Assembly: GCA_000328365.1 (NCBI GenBank)
Contig: KB305274.1
Location: 32,362 to 96,361 of the forward strand
From: Capitella teleta
Lineage: Eukaryota; Annelida; Polychaeta; Capitellidae
Direction: 5' to 3'
DNA: 64,000 nucleotides
Numbering within the stretch: position 1 is the stretch's first letter; each line of letters opens with the position of its first letter. The notes under the pieces are model-generated. The model was not told the origin of the DNA, made no database searches, and was given only the letters and a program-made list of their open reading frames with translations. This document shows, one piece after another, positions 34,917 to 48,230 of the stretch. A program made the position numbers and the translations under genes.

Positions 34917-37900
34917 ACTGAGGCCCAGACAGAGACGTTCAACTCGGGTGCTCACCTGGGAGGGGTCACATCCATCCATGCCGCTGCTGTGATGGGGGAC
35001 AAGTCAGCTCTAAGCAAGCTCATCATGAGTGAGATCATTCTTTCTCTTCGATGCGTTTTGAACATTTGCTAGGAGGATCAGGCCAATGTGGAAAAATGGA
35101 TGATATAAAACTTGCACGTTTGCTCCTCAGCTGCCTCTCCCTGTGACCTGGGTGCTGGCGATAAATTTGGACGCACTCCCCTGATGTACTGCATGCTGGG
35201 AGACCGCATTGAGTGTGCTGAGTTGCTCATCAAAGGGGGCGCTGACGTCAACAAGAAGGACATAGGAGGACGCACCAGTCTGCACTGGGCAGCTCACAAG
35301 GTGCGCGCTCATAACGTCAATGTGGACAATTATTTGAGGGGGTTATTTTGTAGGGAAACTTAAAGTGCTTAAAAATGCTGATATCGAAGGGAGCTAGTTG
35401 GAGGGAGAAAGACAGTGAGGGTCAGAGCGTCCTTCATCTGGCAACGCGGCACAAGTCACCGAAATGTCTCAGTTTTCTTCTTAAACTTCTTGAAGTTTCA
35501 GAGGTTGACGATCAGGATAAAAACCGGGTATTCATCATAATGGATGCGTATTATGGGATTTATTTTTGTGTTATTCTCAGAGGACACCATTACACTGGGC
35601 AGCATCGTATGGGAACTACGACCAAGTAAAAATGTTGATTAAACAGGATTCCAATATTGGAATACCAGACGTGGAAGGTCGCACACCTCTACATTGGGCT
35701 GCTAGCTCCAAAGACCGGCAAGCGGGCGACTGTGTGAAGCTGATCCTGGAGACGACGCCAAGCGTGATCGACTGGCAGGATTACCACGGATGGTCTGCTC
35801 TGCATTTAGCCGTTGCCGACGGAAACGAGGCTGTCGTTCAGGTGCTGGTGTCGATAGAGAATGTCAACGTTTCGGCCCTCGATAACATGTTCAGAACTCC
35901 CTTGCATTGGGCGGCCGTGCTGGGCCACTCAAAGATTAGCGCCCTCTTGTTGCAAAGCGGATCAGATTTCTCCAGCGCTGATTCCAATGGAGCAACGCCT
36001 CTACACTATGCCGCGCAGAATAACTTTGAGGTGAGTGCTCAGTTGGTTACTTAGTTTGTAATCTCTGTTTTCTTTAGGAAACAGTTGATGTATTTTTGCA
36101 TCATAAAGACATGAAGGATCAAACCGACATTGATGGTCGCTCTGCGTTCATCTGGGCATGTAGCAAAGGCGCAGTTGAGGTGATGAGCTGCTTCATTCGA
36201 CACAGGGTTGACATTCAGCAGACAGATAAAGACGGAGGAACACGTAAAATAAAATTAATTTTCCTCCAATTTTACTACGTCTTGTTCTTAACTCAGCATT
36301 GCATGCGAGTGCTTTGGCCGGTCACACATCCTCTGTGAAGTTATTACTAGACCATGGAGCGGCCATCCACCAAGTTGACCTGGTCAAACACACCCCCCTG
36401 TTCCGTGCATGTGAAATGGGCCACACAGAAGTGACCCAAGCGCTGATTGACGCCGGAGCGAAAGTGGATATTGTTGATCAAGACGGCCGCTCCCCTCTGC
36501 ACTGGGCTGCCCTTGGGGGCCACGCCTACATCTGCCAGGTACTCATCAAGTATGGCGTCGACCCCAGCGTCAGAGATTACTCAAAGTCAGTTTGACATGG
36601 AGACATTTGACACTGTTGAATCCAGATATTAATTTATGCATTTGCAGTCGAACTCCGCTTCAGTGCGCTGCGTATGGGGGCTACGTGAACTGCATGTCTG
36701 TTTTACTGGAAAATCACGCTGATTACAATACACAGGATAATGAGGTCAGTTTTATTCATTCAGTGTTATCAGCTCTAGTGTTTGGTTGTACAGGGGATGA
36801 CAGCCCTGCACTGGGCATGTAGCAAGGGCCACCTGGATTCAGTTAAACTGCTCATTGAATATCACGCATTCCCCAATCACATGGAGTTCACTGAAGATCG
36901 GTGAGTTGCGATCTCTCATGGATGCTTTTAATTGAGCATTCTTCAGGTACACGAGTTTAGATTATGCCCTAATGGGGGAGCACATTGATGTTGCCCAGTT
37001 CATGATTGAACAGGGAGGCCTCTCCATTACTGGCATCCAAGATATTGCTGCACTTAAAATACAAGTAAGTGAACTTAGTCTGACGGGATTTTAAAGTGAT
37101 CATTCAACTGCAGTCTGTGTTTCGTGGTTACCGGGTGAGGAAAACCTTCTTGGATCGCAAAATACTCCTCATGAAGCACGAACAGCTCAGGAAAGACGCG
37201 GCCAAGTGAGATGCTCAGAGGTTGCTGAAGTTTGAATGTGGATTGTGCATTTTGAACAGGAAGAGAGCCCAAGAGGAGCAGATCAAGCGAAGGGAAATGA
37301 CTCAGGAGTCGCTAGAATCTGATCTTGAGGGTCAAGGAACCGCTTCCTCTTCCTCATCTACCTTCAGTGGGCAAAAGTAAGTTTATTCTTGTTGCTCATG
37401 TAACATTCTCACATGCTCACAGATCCTGTGTAAGAGCTTCACTAAATATTAAGGCACAAAAACAGCTTTGTGAATTGTTTTACGGATATGGTTTTGAACC
37501 ATTTTAGGTCTCCACGGCTAAAAGTAAGCTTCGGCCTATGTTCTTAGTTCTGTAAATGTTAGCCAGGTAGGTTTTGCATCGATGGCACAATCCGTAGTCA
37601 AGCCTATTGTAATGATATTATCTAATAGCTGTCGGGACTGTATTTTCACGTTTGTCGCTAAGTGCTCACATCGTGGAAATTCTGTTGTTGGATATCAAGC
37701 AAATTGAGTTTCTCATTGCAATTGCTCACTGGATATCTCCGTTTTTAAATATACCTATTATACTAAAGATATAATTAAGCTGTTTTCTAGCTGGGGCTTC
37801 TCAGCTGAAAGCATTCTTAAATACCTTTGAGTTGGTTTGTTGTATAAATTTCCTTCACCTTCTGGCTATTGGGGGTTTCCCAACAGCATTTGTTTGATTG

Positions 37901-40075
37901 GCTAAAGTTTCATGAATTAATAATGTGGCAGGACTTCTTTTTTATATCTTGTTAGAGAGCACATAAAACCATCAATGAACATGTTTAAGTTTTTGTCAAA
38001 TAATCCAGTCAGAAGTGAGAGCTGAGTGCAAAAAAAAAAAATTATACTCAAGAGACGTTAACTCAAATACACCTTCTGGTGCTAAATGGCGATATGGCAA
38101 TTCATTTGATTTCATACAGCTGCTAAAAAATGTGCTTGTGTCACCCATATGAACAGCATTAAATGTCAGCTCAAAAACTTCTCTCTGTTCTAGGGTGAAA
38201 TAGTACATACTCAATTTAAATCATTCAACTCTTCCGGTTTATCTCACTGAGAAAATGACTTAAGGTGACCCTAAGTTGAAATCGTGTTTTACGGACCCGC
38301 GACCTTCATTTTCCGAGATATGGGGGGACAAAAAAAATTCTTAATCCGAGTGTGAAAGAATAATTTCTCACTGGATCACGAATGCTTATAGACGGCAGTG
38401 GCGGGAAAATAGCGGCACTAAACTGGATGCCGGCCTGTCACGAGAAATGCCCTTCCTCAAAAAGGAAAAAGATAAAAATCTAATCAAACTTGCCGTTGAG
38501 TCTTGTTTCTCCATCTGTACTTGTCTTTTGCTTTAATCCTGATTTGGAAATGCCTCTTCTCTTTCTTTTTTTTCTTCTTTTTTTTCTTCTTTTTTTTTCT
38601 TCTTTTTTTTTCTTCTTTTTTTTTCTTCTTTTTTTTTTCTTCTTTTTTTTTCTTCTTTTTTTCACCTTCCAATAGGGTTTTTGAGGCAAAAAATCCGTAA
38701 AACATTATTTCAACTATGGGTTGCCTAATCCGAAGAACTGGAATTTTGAACACATGATCTGCGATTGTGGGGCGTCCTTATTATCTGGAAGTATCCAGAT
38801 CATTTTTCCTCATTTTACTGTTAATCATTATATTATGAAAAACAAATCTCACTTCAATTGGGTCATCCCATTTATACAAGAACTTATGAATAAGTTACAT
38901 CATCTAATTATTACGTCAAACACAGTATCAGAAACTGTGGATAATCTCATAGCCAGGCTGAAGCAGTCAGCCCACCTTCACTGATTAATTGTATAATAAA
39001 GTAATAATTGAATAAATAATTGTAAATTCAAAGGCCTAATTAATAAACCTATGTTCCATAATATTACAATCATGTAATGCTGAGAACAGGTCAAACAATG
39101 TTCGGACATGACTGAGAGAGAAATTTGTTGTATAATGTTAAATAAGACAGGCCGCGAAGGCAGCATTAATTTCTTATTTTCATTTTCTGCGTCTGTGCCA
39201 ATTCGGCTGCTTCAATCTGTACCAAAGCCTGTTGAATTCTCTAAGCTGACTAAGCAAAAGGATTTAGCATATTGATCAATTGATTTTCAAAAGTAGAAAG
39301 AAGAAAGAGTCAATTGCCGGAGAGAGAGCAAAGCTACAGAACAAGCAAGTCGCACAGGCCGCAGCAGAGAACAAGCAGCGCATCGAGAAACATCGCACCT
39401 CAGATTGGGCCGCACGGGTTATTCAAGGAGCTTGGCGCCAGTGAGTGAAATCATTTTCTCCTTTCTCTCATTCTCCTCCTTCCTCTTCTCTCAACAACCT
39501 TTAGGTGGAGATCAAGAGCAGGGCTTAGAGAGGAAGAGGCGCTACTTAAAGAGAAACAGTGGTTGCTCCAGTTTTCCGCACTCACGATACAACTCGCGTG
39601 GAGACGCTATTACCGTAGAAAGCTCCTGAGATCCATGTCTAATGCAAAAGATCACAGAAGGAAGATCCTGCAATCGTGGGATCCGGAAGTCGTGGCTGCC
39701 AAGCAGAAGACGCTTATCTCGCAGATCTACACGGAGGAGAAAAAGCGGCCGCGTCTGTATGCTGCGTCCACCAGGACTCCGTATCGACCTCCTTGGCTCA
39801 AAGCTGTCCCTTCCCCCGCAGGTACGGTTGCTAGCTTCATCATTTCGTTATATCCCACTCTTGTTCGCAGCTATGTCGTATAACTTTGCCCTGCACCAAT
39901 ACCATCCAGCGAGACGGCGTTTCAGGTCATCATGGGCGACTGAATCTAGTGGTAACTTCACCAATTTGCCCTTAAATCTTCATTGTTTTCATTTTTTGCA
40001 GATGATTTAAACAAAATGAAAATCTCCGACAGTTTCCAGCCACATCACTTCAGTTACAATTTGTACGATTCATAA
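34917..40075 (+). CDS. INVS: Inversin (nephrocystin-2) orthologue
   Basis: Inversin is a ciliary ankyrin protein that anchors the inversin compartment and switches Wnt signalling toward the planar-polarity branch. Fifteen exons can be placed in phase: 34917-35028, 35131-35300, 35354-35527, 35581-36030, 36078-36243, 36297-36585, 36648-36744, 36794-36900, 36947-37064, 37114-37205, 37260-37376, 39297-39440, 39505-39821, 39871-39951 and 40002-40075, about 835 residues. The first exon (HAAAVMGDKSAL) corresponds to residue 20 or so of the vertebrate protein, so the start codon lies in an unseen exon. About 15 ankyrin repeats follow, with highly conserved strings such as DSNIGIPDVEG, MKHTPLFRACEMGH-like and RTPLQCAAYGGY. 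IQ motifs come after: LKIQSVFRGYRVRK and RVIQGAWRQWRSR/LTIQLAWRRYYRRK. It is shorter than the vertebrate protein (about 1065), mainly in the C-terminal tail. Introns are 46-64 nt except the first (102) and the eleventh (1920). Confidence 0.96.
38560..38662. repeat. (T8CTTC)n polypyrimidine tract in an inversin intron
   Basis: About 100 bp of pure T/C on the plus strand, built of T-runs parted by CTTC. It lies inside the one long inversin intron (37377-39296). Mirror-type homopurine-homopyrimidine DNA can form triplex (H-DNA). Confidence 0.9.
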
Positions 40076-40443
40076 CGCAATGATTGTGATCTCAAAAAGT
40101 CTTTCAATGGTTTGGGGTTGGTTTTTTTTCTATGAACCTAGAATATTTGGAGGACTATCTCAACTTTTCTTTTTTTTTTCTGTTATGTTATTTTGGTATT
40201 CAACCTGTTTTCCTTGGTTCAACTTCTTCCATGGTGCCTGGTTGTGAAAACGGATGCAAATGTTCATATCAAAAGTATCTTCACTCTGAATGCCATACGA
40301 GAGCAGTATTATGTCACCTTCAGGCCTTCATGCAATTGCTTCTTTTTTTTCATAATGTGTTATAATATTCACCTAAGTGTAATTTTGTCATGATAGCGTG
40401 TTCGAATGAGTGATGTGCATGTGAAAGTATTTATGAAAAGTGA

Positions 40444-40449
40444 AATAAA
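40444..40449 (+). terminator. Polyadenylation signal of inversin
   Basis: AATAAA about 370 bp after the inversin stop codon, in a T-rich 3' region with no closer canonical signal. Confidence 0.55.
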
Positions 40450-40975
40450 CTTTGAATATTAACTTGGGATTAAATACAAAATTACTGATCTTCACTCAGA
40501 TTTCATCATGGCTTATTTCATTTTTGTTTTACGAAGTGCTTAAAAGCAAAATATTGTATCAGAAGATGAACTAAACAGAAATTTGGGTCAAGCTAAGAAT
40601 GAGGCCATATGTAATTTTAACCTATGAAATTGACACAATGAGTGAGGTAGTGTGTATCTTTATTATAATTACATTCATGAATATCAATGAGATTGCTTCT
40701 GGGGGGGGGGGGAATATTAAGCACACAATGAGTCATTTCATTAATTATGAAATGATATCCATGTGAAAAAAAAATATTAGCAATAAATAACTTATTTTTT
40801 TTCCCTGAGACATTAAGTATTATGCACAGGGTAAATGAACAGGGTAAGTGGGATGTGAACAGGTTCATTTACCCTTTTATATACCCTTAGGTCCATCCAC
40901 CACTGAGTCACGCGACAATTCGATTCGAAATTTATCCAGATCATTCCTAAAATCACCCGACACTCCTTCCAACGC

Positions 40976-41050
40976 AAGTGCGTTATGATAGTGAGCAGTA
41001 ACCAACAAGATCATAACGTTCTTTTCAAGAAAGGAAAAGTGCGTTATGAT
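40976..41050 (+). repeat. Two direct AAGTGCGTTATGAT motifs
   Basis: Exact copies at 40976-40989 and 41037-41050, with a partial inverted copy (ATCATAACG) near 41014. Further copies in the window are at 33035-33048, 51142-51155, 58687-58699 and, inverted, 58659-58672 and 49987-49999. Confidence 0.8.
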
Positions 41051-41334
41051 TTACAGCTTTGAGATTACACTCAATATTATATATATTTGTATAATATAGA
41101 GCAACTGGCCAGTAATAATTAATAACATTGATCATTATAAATTATTTGTAAAGCGAAGAATGATATCCCATCCATAGAAACAATGCTGTTGTGTGTAAAG
41201 TTGCAAGTCTAAATCTAATTACTTAGAATAATAAAATTTAAAAGTAACCCTATAAAAGTATAAAGATTAAAAAAATACATACTGAAATACATTACAGCGT
41301 ACAAATGAACCATATCAACTATAAAAACGTCGTT

Positions 41335-44300
41335 TCAAACGGTTAACTCTTTTTTCTTCTTCTTCGCCTTTTTCTTCTTCTTTGGGCATTTTCTCGGATG
41401 GATACATCGGTTTCCATGATTCACAAACCCAGGTCGACATTGACATCCAGGTCGACATGGCAATTTGCACACATTCAAGATGCGGTGGTTGCGGCACGTC
41501 AGCGGGCACTGCGATGCGCATGCGTGCCAGCGACCTCCTTTAGGGCACTTGGACACTGAAGAGGGAGGGTCATTTGACTGGACATGCATAACTGGTAATG
41601 AACCGACCTCCACAGAGTTCGGCTGCTTCGCCTTGGACTTCTTTGCCTTCCCTGACGCATGCCCTGGAATACGCAGTGATGGATTCGCACGCACACTGCT
41701 TACCACGTGGGCAATCACACACATCTGTCACGCACGATCTAAGGGAAGCATGCACAGTGAGGAGGGTTTCGGTGTACACTATCTTGGCACTCACACGTAG
41801 AAGTCTTGCACCCTGATGGCAGTACGACACTCGGCAAAGGCGTCTCCGTACAGCACACCACACTGCCTGGTCGCTCTGCTTTGCCTCGCTTCGCTTGATG
41901 AGCACGTGACTGCCGTGGAACCGGAAGTAGTCTCGTCTCCATGGCGACAACCGGCGCCATCAACCTGCCATGCGTTTCCAAAGAGTGTGCTGTCATACAA
42001 GACACGGCCTCCTCTGTCCGTGAAATCGTCGTGCTCGGCATTATTGTAGTTCCCTGCGAAGATGAACGGAAATGTCGCGCATGTCGCAGCTGGTGAACTC
42101 TCTTACCGCATAAACCGCACATTCTGCCTTTGTAAACCGGCGGCACGGAAACTTCCACATAACTATTCCCGTCCCAAATGACCTTCACCCCATTTGACCC
42201 CTTCCACGTGACAGAATTGCTGCTGAAACTGAGGCTGTACCTATTCGTCCAATGTACGTAGGGCAGCCTTACTCTTTCCCTGTTTAGCAGATTATATATG
42301 GAAAACAGTGAATCTTTGTCAATTTTAAAGTACCTGTCCACTTTAACCCTGTAATTTTGCAGGAGATAAATCCTGCTACCATCGAAAATGATGGTGACGG
42401 ATTTTGTCCACGAGTACTCCGGGCTGGACCTGGCTTCGTTTCTCACGCGAATCGAGAAGGACGGCCCGGTGGAGTTGCGCGCGCATTCTTCGGCCAGAAC
42501 GTAGTTGCAGGCGCCTTGGAAGTTGAACAGACGCCCGTCAAACGTCCGATAATGCGGGTCCCCAAACACAGCGCACACGGCTTCGACTGTTGACATATAA
42601 TACTAGTAGGACATGTTATGTGTGGTTAGTATCCCAAATCATCAAAATTCAAGAGTAGGCCTAGAGCGCGGACAGAGGCGTGCATGGGCGCCATTTTGGA
42701 GGCAAAATTGGAGTTAAAAGTCGCGGTTGTGCCTCATATTAATTTATTAACAGTGGCTTGATTCCCTCATCCAAAATATACGAAACAAAAGTTACATACT
42801 ACATGTATATACTAGTCTTCAGGACACCTATTTTTTTTTTCGTTACTCTGACGATTAAAGATGCATATAATTATTATGCTATCATAATATACAGTATACT
42901 AGACAGTGGTGGGTGTGGGCCTATGCTGTGGAGACCCCTACCGTCCACACAGCGGGGGCAACATTCGCCGATTGCAGTTACTTCTTTGGTGTTTGGCGGA
43001 CACTCCAGGTGGCGCCACGAGCAGTGTTGGACGTGGCATCGAATGGTTCCAGCATCGCACAGGCAATGTGTGCATTGGTCGGACTTCCACACAGCTGCAT
43101 GCTGCGATTAGAATATGCTTTAAAAGGAATAATCAAATAATTGAACTTCCACTGACTTTGTAAGTCCGTCTGTGTTCTCTACAGCTTCGTTTCGGAACTT
43201 TACACCGATCACAGCAGGACTTCCGATCACGGAGCACCTCGTTCGTTTCGCAGTACAACACGGGACAAATCTGTCGCGAACAATGCATCGTCCCTGCCTC
43301 CAACAAGAAACCAACCATGAGGCGATACAGCCCAGAAATGTGTCAGACGTCCTTACCAAACATGTACACAACGTACATTTATCCACGTGGGTGGAAGACC
43401 CGTTGAAGAGAACCTTATTTCGGAACAGGCAGGCCCCACGAGGCGGCTCGTAGACCTTACGTGTGCCGACACACGTAGCGCAACACGTGGCGTTGTCATG
43501 GAAACGAAGATGCCGCTTGCTGCAGTTTGGAACAGGACACGCGTATCTCTCGCATGCCACCGTGCTGTTCTGAGGGAGTGGGCAGTGAGGAAGGCCACCG
43601 TACATCCACGACTTACCTCACAACGACAAACCGAGCATTTGTCAATGGGCGAAAGGAAGATGTCGCCCTCCGCGTACAACTCCCCGTCCAACTCACACCC
43701 TGCAACACAACAATACAAGTATCAGTTGAACCCCAAACAGGAAAAAGTGAACCAGAAGAAAGTGCTAAAGCACGAAGGACCCCCTCGCTCTCTGGTTGGC
43801 TCAAGCTAAAGCGAATAGCACGCTCACCGCAGGCGTATCATTTCTCTTAAATGGCGTTTTTAAAAGCCAAACAAGGGTATCGGGTGTCTCTGCACTTGCC
43901 ACGGAGGTGTGAATGGATAAATCGAGTCATTTATCATCGCTTGTTGATCGTGACATCCACACAAAGAATTAAACAAACTTATTTTATGTCAGAATTGAAT
44001 AACATCTCATATAATGCATGCACTGCCCTGTGCTTGCTTTGGTTGCATTCAATAAATAATAAATATATGTTTATGTTCCGCGTGAAGCTATGGTAATTCA
44101 TAGATGAAGTTAGATGGAGACAGTCTCACCTGCAGATGGAAGCTTATATTACGCTAATACGCCATCCAGGCACCCTCTGGTGGGGTAACATGGGCCTCCG
44201 AGACCGACTCTTCTGCTATATGTATATTTACTACACGGTACCACGATGTCTTCGCAATTTCGCATTCAGCTTACAATGCGCAATCATACGATATCACCCC

Positions 44301-47300
44301 CCCCCCCCCTCCACCATCTCCATCCCACGCAGCACCAGAGGCTGATCCGTCAGGCGTGCATCTGATCATCTTACTTGAATATTGAAATTGACTGACCTGG
44401 ACAGACAGGGCAACATCGACCGAGGACAATGGAGGGGTTCTTGCACATCATGTGGCACTGCGTGACGGATTCTGTCAAGACGCCTGCCTGGATCAGTTCA
44501 GATATTAATCAGATGTAATTGCAGAAGAGGCACTTAACCACGCAGGAGAACAGCAGACACGGGTTCTTAGCGTCCTTCCAGGTCGTGTTGCTTGGGTAGT
44601 GGCGACCTCTGAAGAAGCAGCCTATACGGGGAGGAGGTCAAGATGGGAGAGAGAGCAGAAGGAGGAGGAACAGGAGGAGGAAGAAGAGGAGGAAGAGAAG
44701 ACATCAATCAGGCGGTGTAAACGATGTCACCATAGAAATACTAGACGACAATTTTTCTATAAAAGTTGAAACCTGAAACTTCTATTTCTTCGGCGTCTAA
44801 TAACAGTTTGCGTCAAAATATAAATCCATACACGGTAATTACATATTGTGGTGATATGAAATACGACATTGATATATTAATGTACCAAATTACAGAGTTA
44901 ATAACATCTGGTTGGGGGGTTCTTCCACGACAGTATCAAAGCATATCAGTGTGTTGTTAGTATACAATTGGCATGTTTGCATTGCGTTTGATGTATGGTC
45001 TCATAACAGGATCCCCGTCTGAGTCATTCACGGTAGGAATGCAACCGACTTTGGAGCTGATTTCTGTTTAGGTAACCGCTTACAGACCAAGCGCAAAGGG
45101 CGCGAAAACACGCGACAAGGTTTCACTTTCGTTATCGAGGTGTTCCAAGAACTGAAGTGAAGAAAACAACTAGGCCACGGTAATCAAACAAACATTTTTA
45201 ATAATTTGAATTTAATGGTACGTGAGAAAATCGTTGACAGATAGATGTTGCTTGTTTCATAGCCTTCAAACAAAATACTTTTTTGTTTTAACCAACGGTG
45301 GAGAATTTTGTAGAAGAAAAGACAAAAATAGATGATGACATAACCCAAGTGATTGTGAATGGTATTGATTGATTCACCTTTGCATCTGTCACAGCACATC
45401 CCCTTAGGCTTTCCATACGGGATGACCCTGCATCCGTGGAGATCCGGACATTGCTCCTGTACGCAAATGACCTCCTTGTTCTGCGAGAGAGAATCATCAT
45501 CATCATCATCATCAGGGTCACTTGTCTGCCGGATGACCGCTTAGAGAAAATTGCACAGTTTGACCAAGTATAATGCATATAATTCGCTTGTCTGCAATCA
45601 CAGCATGGAAAGGCGAAGAGAACGGTCTGAGATGTGTGCCAGCATGCGTCAAATGTACGCCTGACTGCGGCACGAGAGACAACACGATAATCTAGCTCCG
45701 TAATAAGGACGCAATTAGGCAGAGAATCAAGATAGGAATGTTTGGCATAGCATGAGATCGCTGATGGAAACGCGGCGCCGCCGATCTTTACACAAAATGG
45801 AAGGGCGGCCATTATATCGCAATAAGTCGTCATCATTGTGCTATTAAGTTAATTGTTTCTTATCGTGCGATAAGGCCTCGCTATCTAAATACATCATGAA
45901 TATAAAACTGGCCTCTTTAATCCGACCGATGCTTCGAAGGCTCAAGTGCCCCCTCTTCTGCTTTGAAGAGCAATGTTTTGACTGCGGCATTTGGCTCTAA
46001 ATCCTACTCACTGCATTCAGTGGCCGTAGTGCTCATTCGCGCTATTGGCGGCGTCCAAGGGACAAAGAGAGTGAAACACACCGACCAGTGACCAGGCTGA
46101 CCCTCGTTGGATTCATTCTAAAATTCATTGGATTGGCGGTAATATGAGAGACTGAGTGGTGGCTTGCAAGAAAGGCAATGTAGAGCCATACCATATTGCA
46201 TATTATGCTTACCAAAACAATTCACAGAGAATGAAAATAACGCATCAACTCACTCACCTCACAGGTACAAGAGATGCACGGATCGTCAGAAATCCCGGGA
46301 ATCAGAACCGGCGATCCGGACTCGAAATCACATCTTGCAATTGTTCCTACACGTGAAGTAAAAGTAGTTTTATGATGTTTTACTGATACCATTGAGTTTG
46401 TTTTAACAGAAAACGTGATTATGAATAAAACATTGTGCATGGGAATTGCTCAGTGACGTCATCAGAGTGTGTGCAGTTAAAGTCAGTGCAATTGTTCGTC
46501 CTTAAATAATCGACTAATTGTCATTGTTGGATAAAGAGGCTAAAACCGGAAAAGTGGGCGATAATGGACTGCCGACACCATTAGAATATCTCGCCTCATT
46601 GAAGTCTTTCAAATTATGACGTAACTGCTGTGACGTCATTAAAGGTGGCGGCGACAATCTGCTCGTCAGAACTCGAAAAACTCATATTGGAGTAAAAGAA
46701 GAGAGAAATAAATACAATTTGATCAAAATTAAAGGTTTTCAAATTTTGAGTTTCAGGCACTTTAAACTTTACAGACGGAGCTAAAAATGTCGAATGTCTT
46801 GTGTGAAGCGCGATTTGATTTTGCCAATAATCCGCGCGGAGAAGGACTTCACACATTTTCGACTACACTTGCTTAGAACGAAGTTCAATATTTGATTCGT
46901 TTGATCAAATGTTGGTTTTTCTTCGTAACTTGAGTTGAGATTAGTTTTTCTCAAAAACGTCTCAAAGCAACTTATGAAGGAAGATTGACAGTTTGTGTGG
47001 CTGGCTGAATTTCGACAAGAGAAAAAGAGATGTCATTGATGAATATTTCGATACAACACTTGAATATTAGTAATCAATATCTACTTGCAATTGCAAACAA
47101 AATAATGATTAAAAATATCTATAATGAAAATGCATCGCGTGAAATCTGAAGAAAGAGAGAGAGAGAGATAAAAAAATGAAGTAATAATATCAACTGAATT
47201 GAAACGAATTACTGAAGCTAATGATAACGTCAAAATTTAAAAGTTTATTAACTAAAACCATACATGTAAACAGTTTCAATACGTGATAATGCCGTGTTCA

Positions 47301-47914
47301 TCCAGTGTGCCATTCCGGAGTTACCGTAAATTAAAGAAGCTATGTACACTCAGAGACAAATTTATTATCTCTATTCAACAGAGATTGTAAGTTGTCGATA
47401 CCATGTTAACTACTAGTATAATATATACTATACTACAGACCCACTCTCTTTTCATTTCGCTGTATTTTTATCGTGGTTCAAAAGAAATTATGAATATTAT
47501 ATTCATTTCGTGAATTATTGTATTGTAATAAATAAATCAAAACGTAAGCGAATAAATATAATAATCGCCGTAATGTAATGTGTATGTTAATTTATCTTCT
47601 AAGTCGACCTGCATGAGTATCATGGCACATATAAATAATATTAATAAATACCTTTAGGTAAATTTTGGTCTGAACTCTGTGTTATAAGTATAACTCTTCT
47701 GGTTATTTTATATCCCAACAAATTTCGATGCAAATCGTTGAAATTTTCCATTATTCAACTATAAAATAATTGCAAAAGCGTGCATCCTACCTGCGAGCTG
47801 ACAGCGGGTGCAAGAGAACGAGAAACAGACGAAGAAGACGACAGCAGACAAAGTCCAGAGTTTGGATGTTGCTGATACGCGGCCGTGCAGACACACAGAA
47901 GCACCCTGTGGCAT
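41335..47914 (-). CDS. BMPER: BMPER / crossveinless-2 orthologue (5 VWC, VWD, TIL)
   Basis: Secreted BMP-binding modulator of BMP signalling. Thirteen exons join in phase on the minus strand: 47791-47914, 46258-46346, 45378-45480, 44539-44621, 44397-44487, 43617-43699, 43357-43569, 43157-43297, 42942-43101, 42107-42586, 41795-42053, 41608-41738 and 41335-41555; 725 residues against about 685 in human. The order is signal peptide (about 1-38), five VWC domains (to about 362), a VWD domain (363-610) with the acid-labile GDPH site (371-374) and CGLCGNYN, a C8-type region, and a TIL domain (CPKGGRWHACASQCPLTC). The protein ends in a lysine tail (KKKKKAKKKKKELTV), which could bind heparan sulfate. 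Cleavage at GDPH is known for CV2 proteins. Introns near the 3' end are 47-56 nt; those near the 5' end are long. A 95-nt pure pyrimidine tract precedes exon 4. The start ATG follows a (GCC)n leader. Confidence 0.96.
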
Positions 47915-47927
47915 ACTTCCCTCAGTC

Positions 47928-48220
47928 GGCGGCGGCGGCGGCGGCGGCAAGATAAGCTAATGTTTCAGTCTTGTTTTGAGCCAATGTCTGCTAGCGCGGT
48001 TTCAACGTCGCATTGCTGAGTGGGAGACGCGGGAGACGCTGGCTGCTAGCAACGTCGCAGCCGCTCGTGGCTTCGGAGGCAGCCGCAGCTTCGCGCCCTC
48101 TCGTTTCCTCACAAGAAGCGATCGTTCGTCGCGTCAACACGGCTAGACGCGGCTGGATGAGGGGCCCACCGCGACAGGCGGCGGCGCTCACGCAAAGTGC
48201 GCAATGCTCACGATGAAACT
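47928..48220 (-). promoter_or_regulatory. CpG-rich leader/promoter region of BMPER
   Basis: A (CGG)7-type run at 47928-47949, read as (GCC)n in the mRNA, lies 13 bp upstream of the start codon. The next 270 bp are GC- and CpG-rich, unlike the AT-rich surroundings. No TATA box is clear. The role is inferred from position and composition. Confidence 0.45.
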
Positions 48221-48230
48221 AAAGCATTTT

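Noticed and set aside
38484-38753. Minus-strand lysine-rich open frames
   Set aside because: Translation of the polypyrimidine tract within an inversin intron.
41598-43850. Plus-strand open frames across the BMPER region
   Set aside because: They are antisense shadows of BMPER exons, whose minus-strand splice phases all agree.
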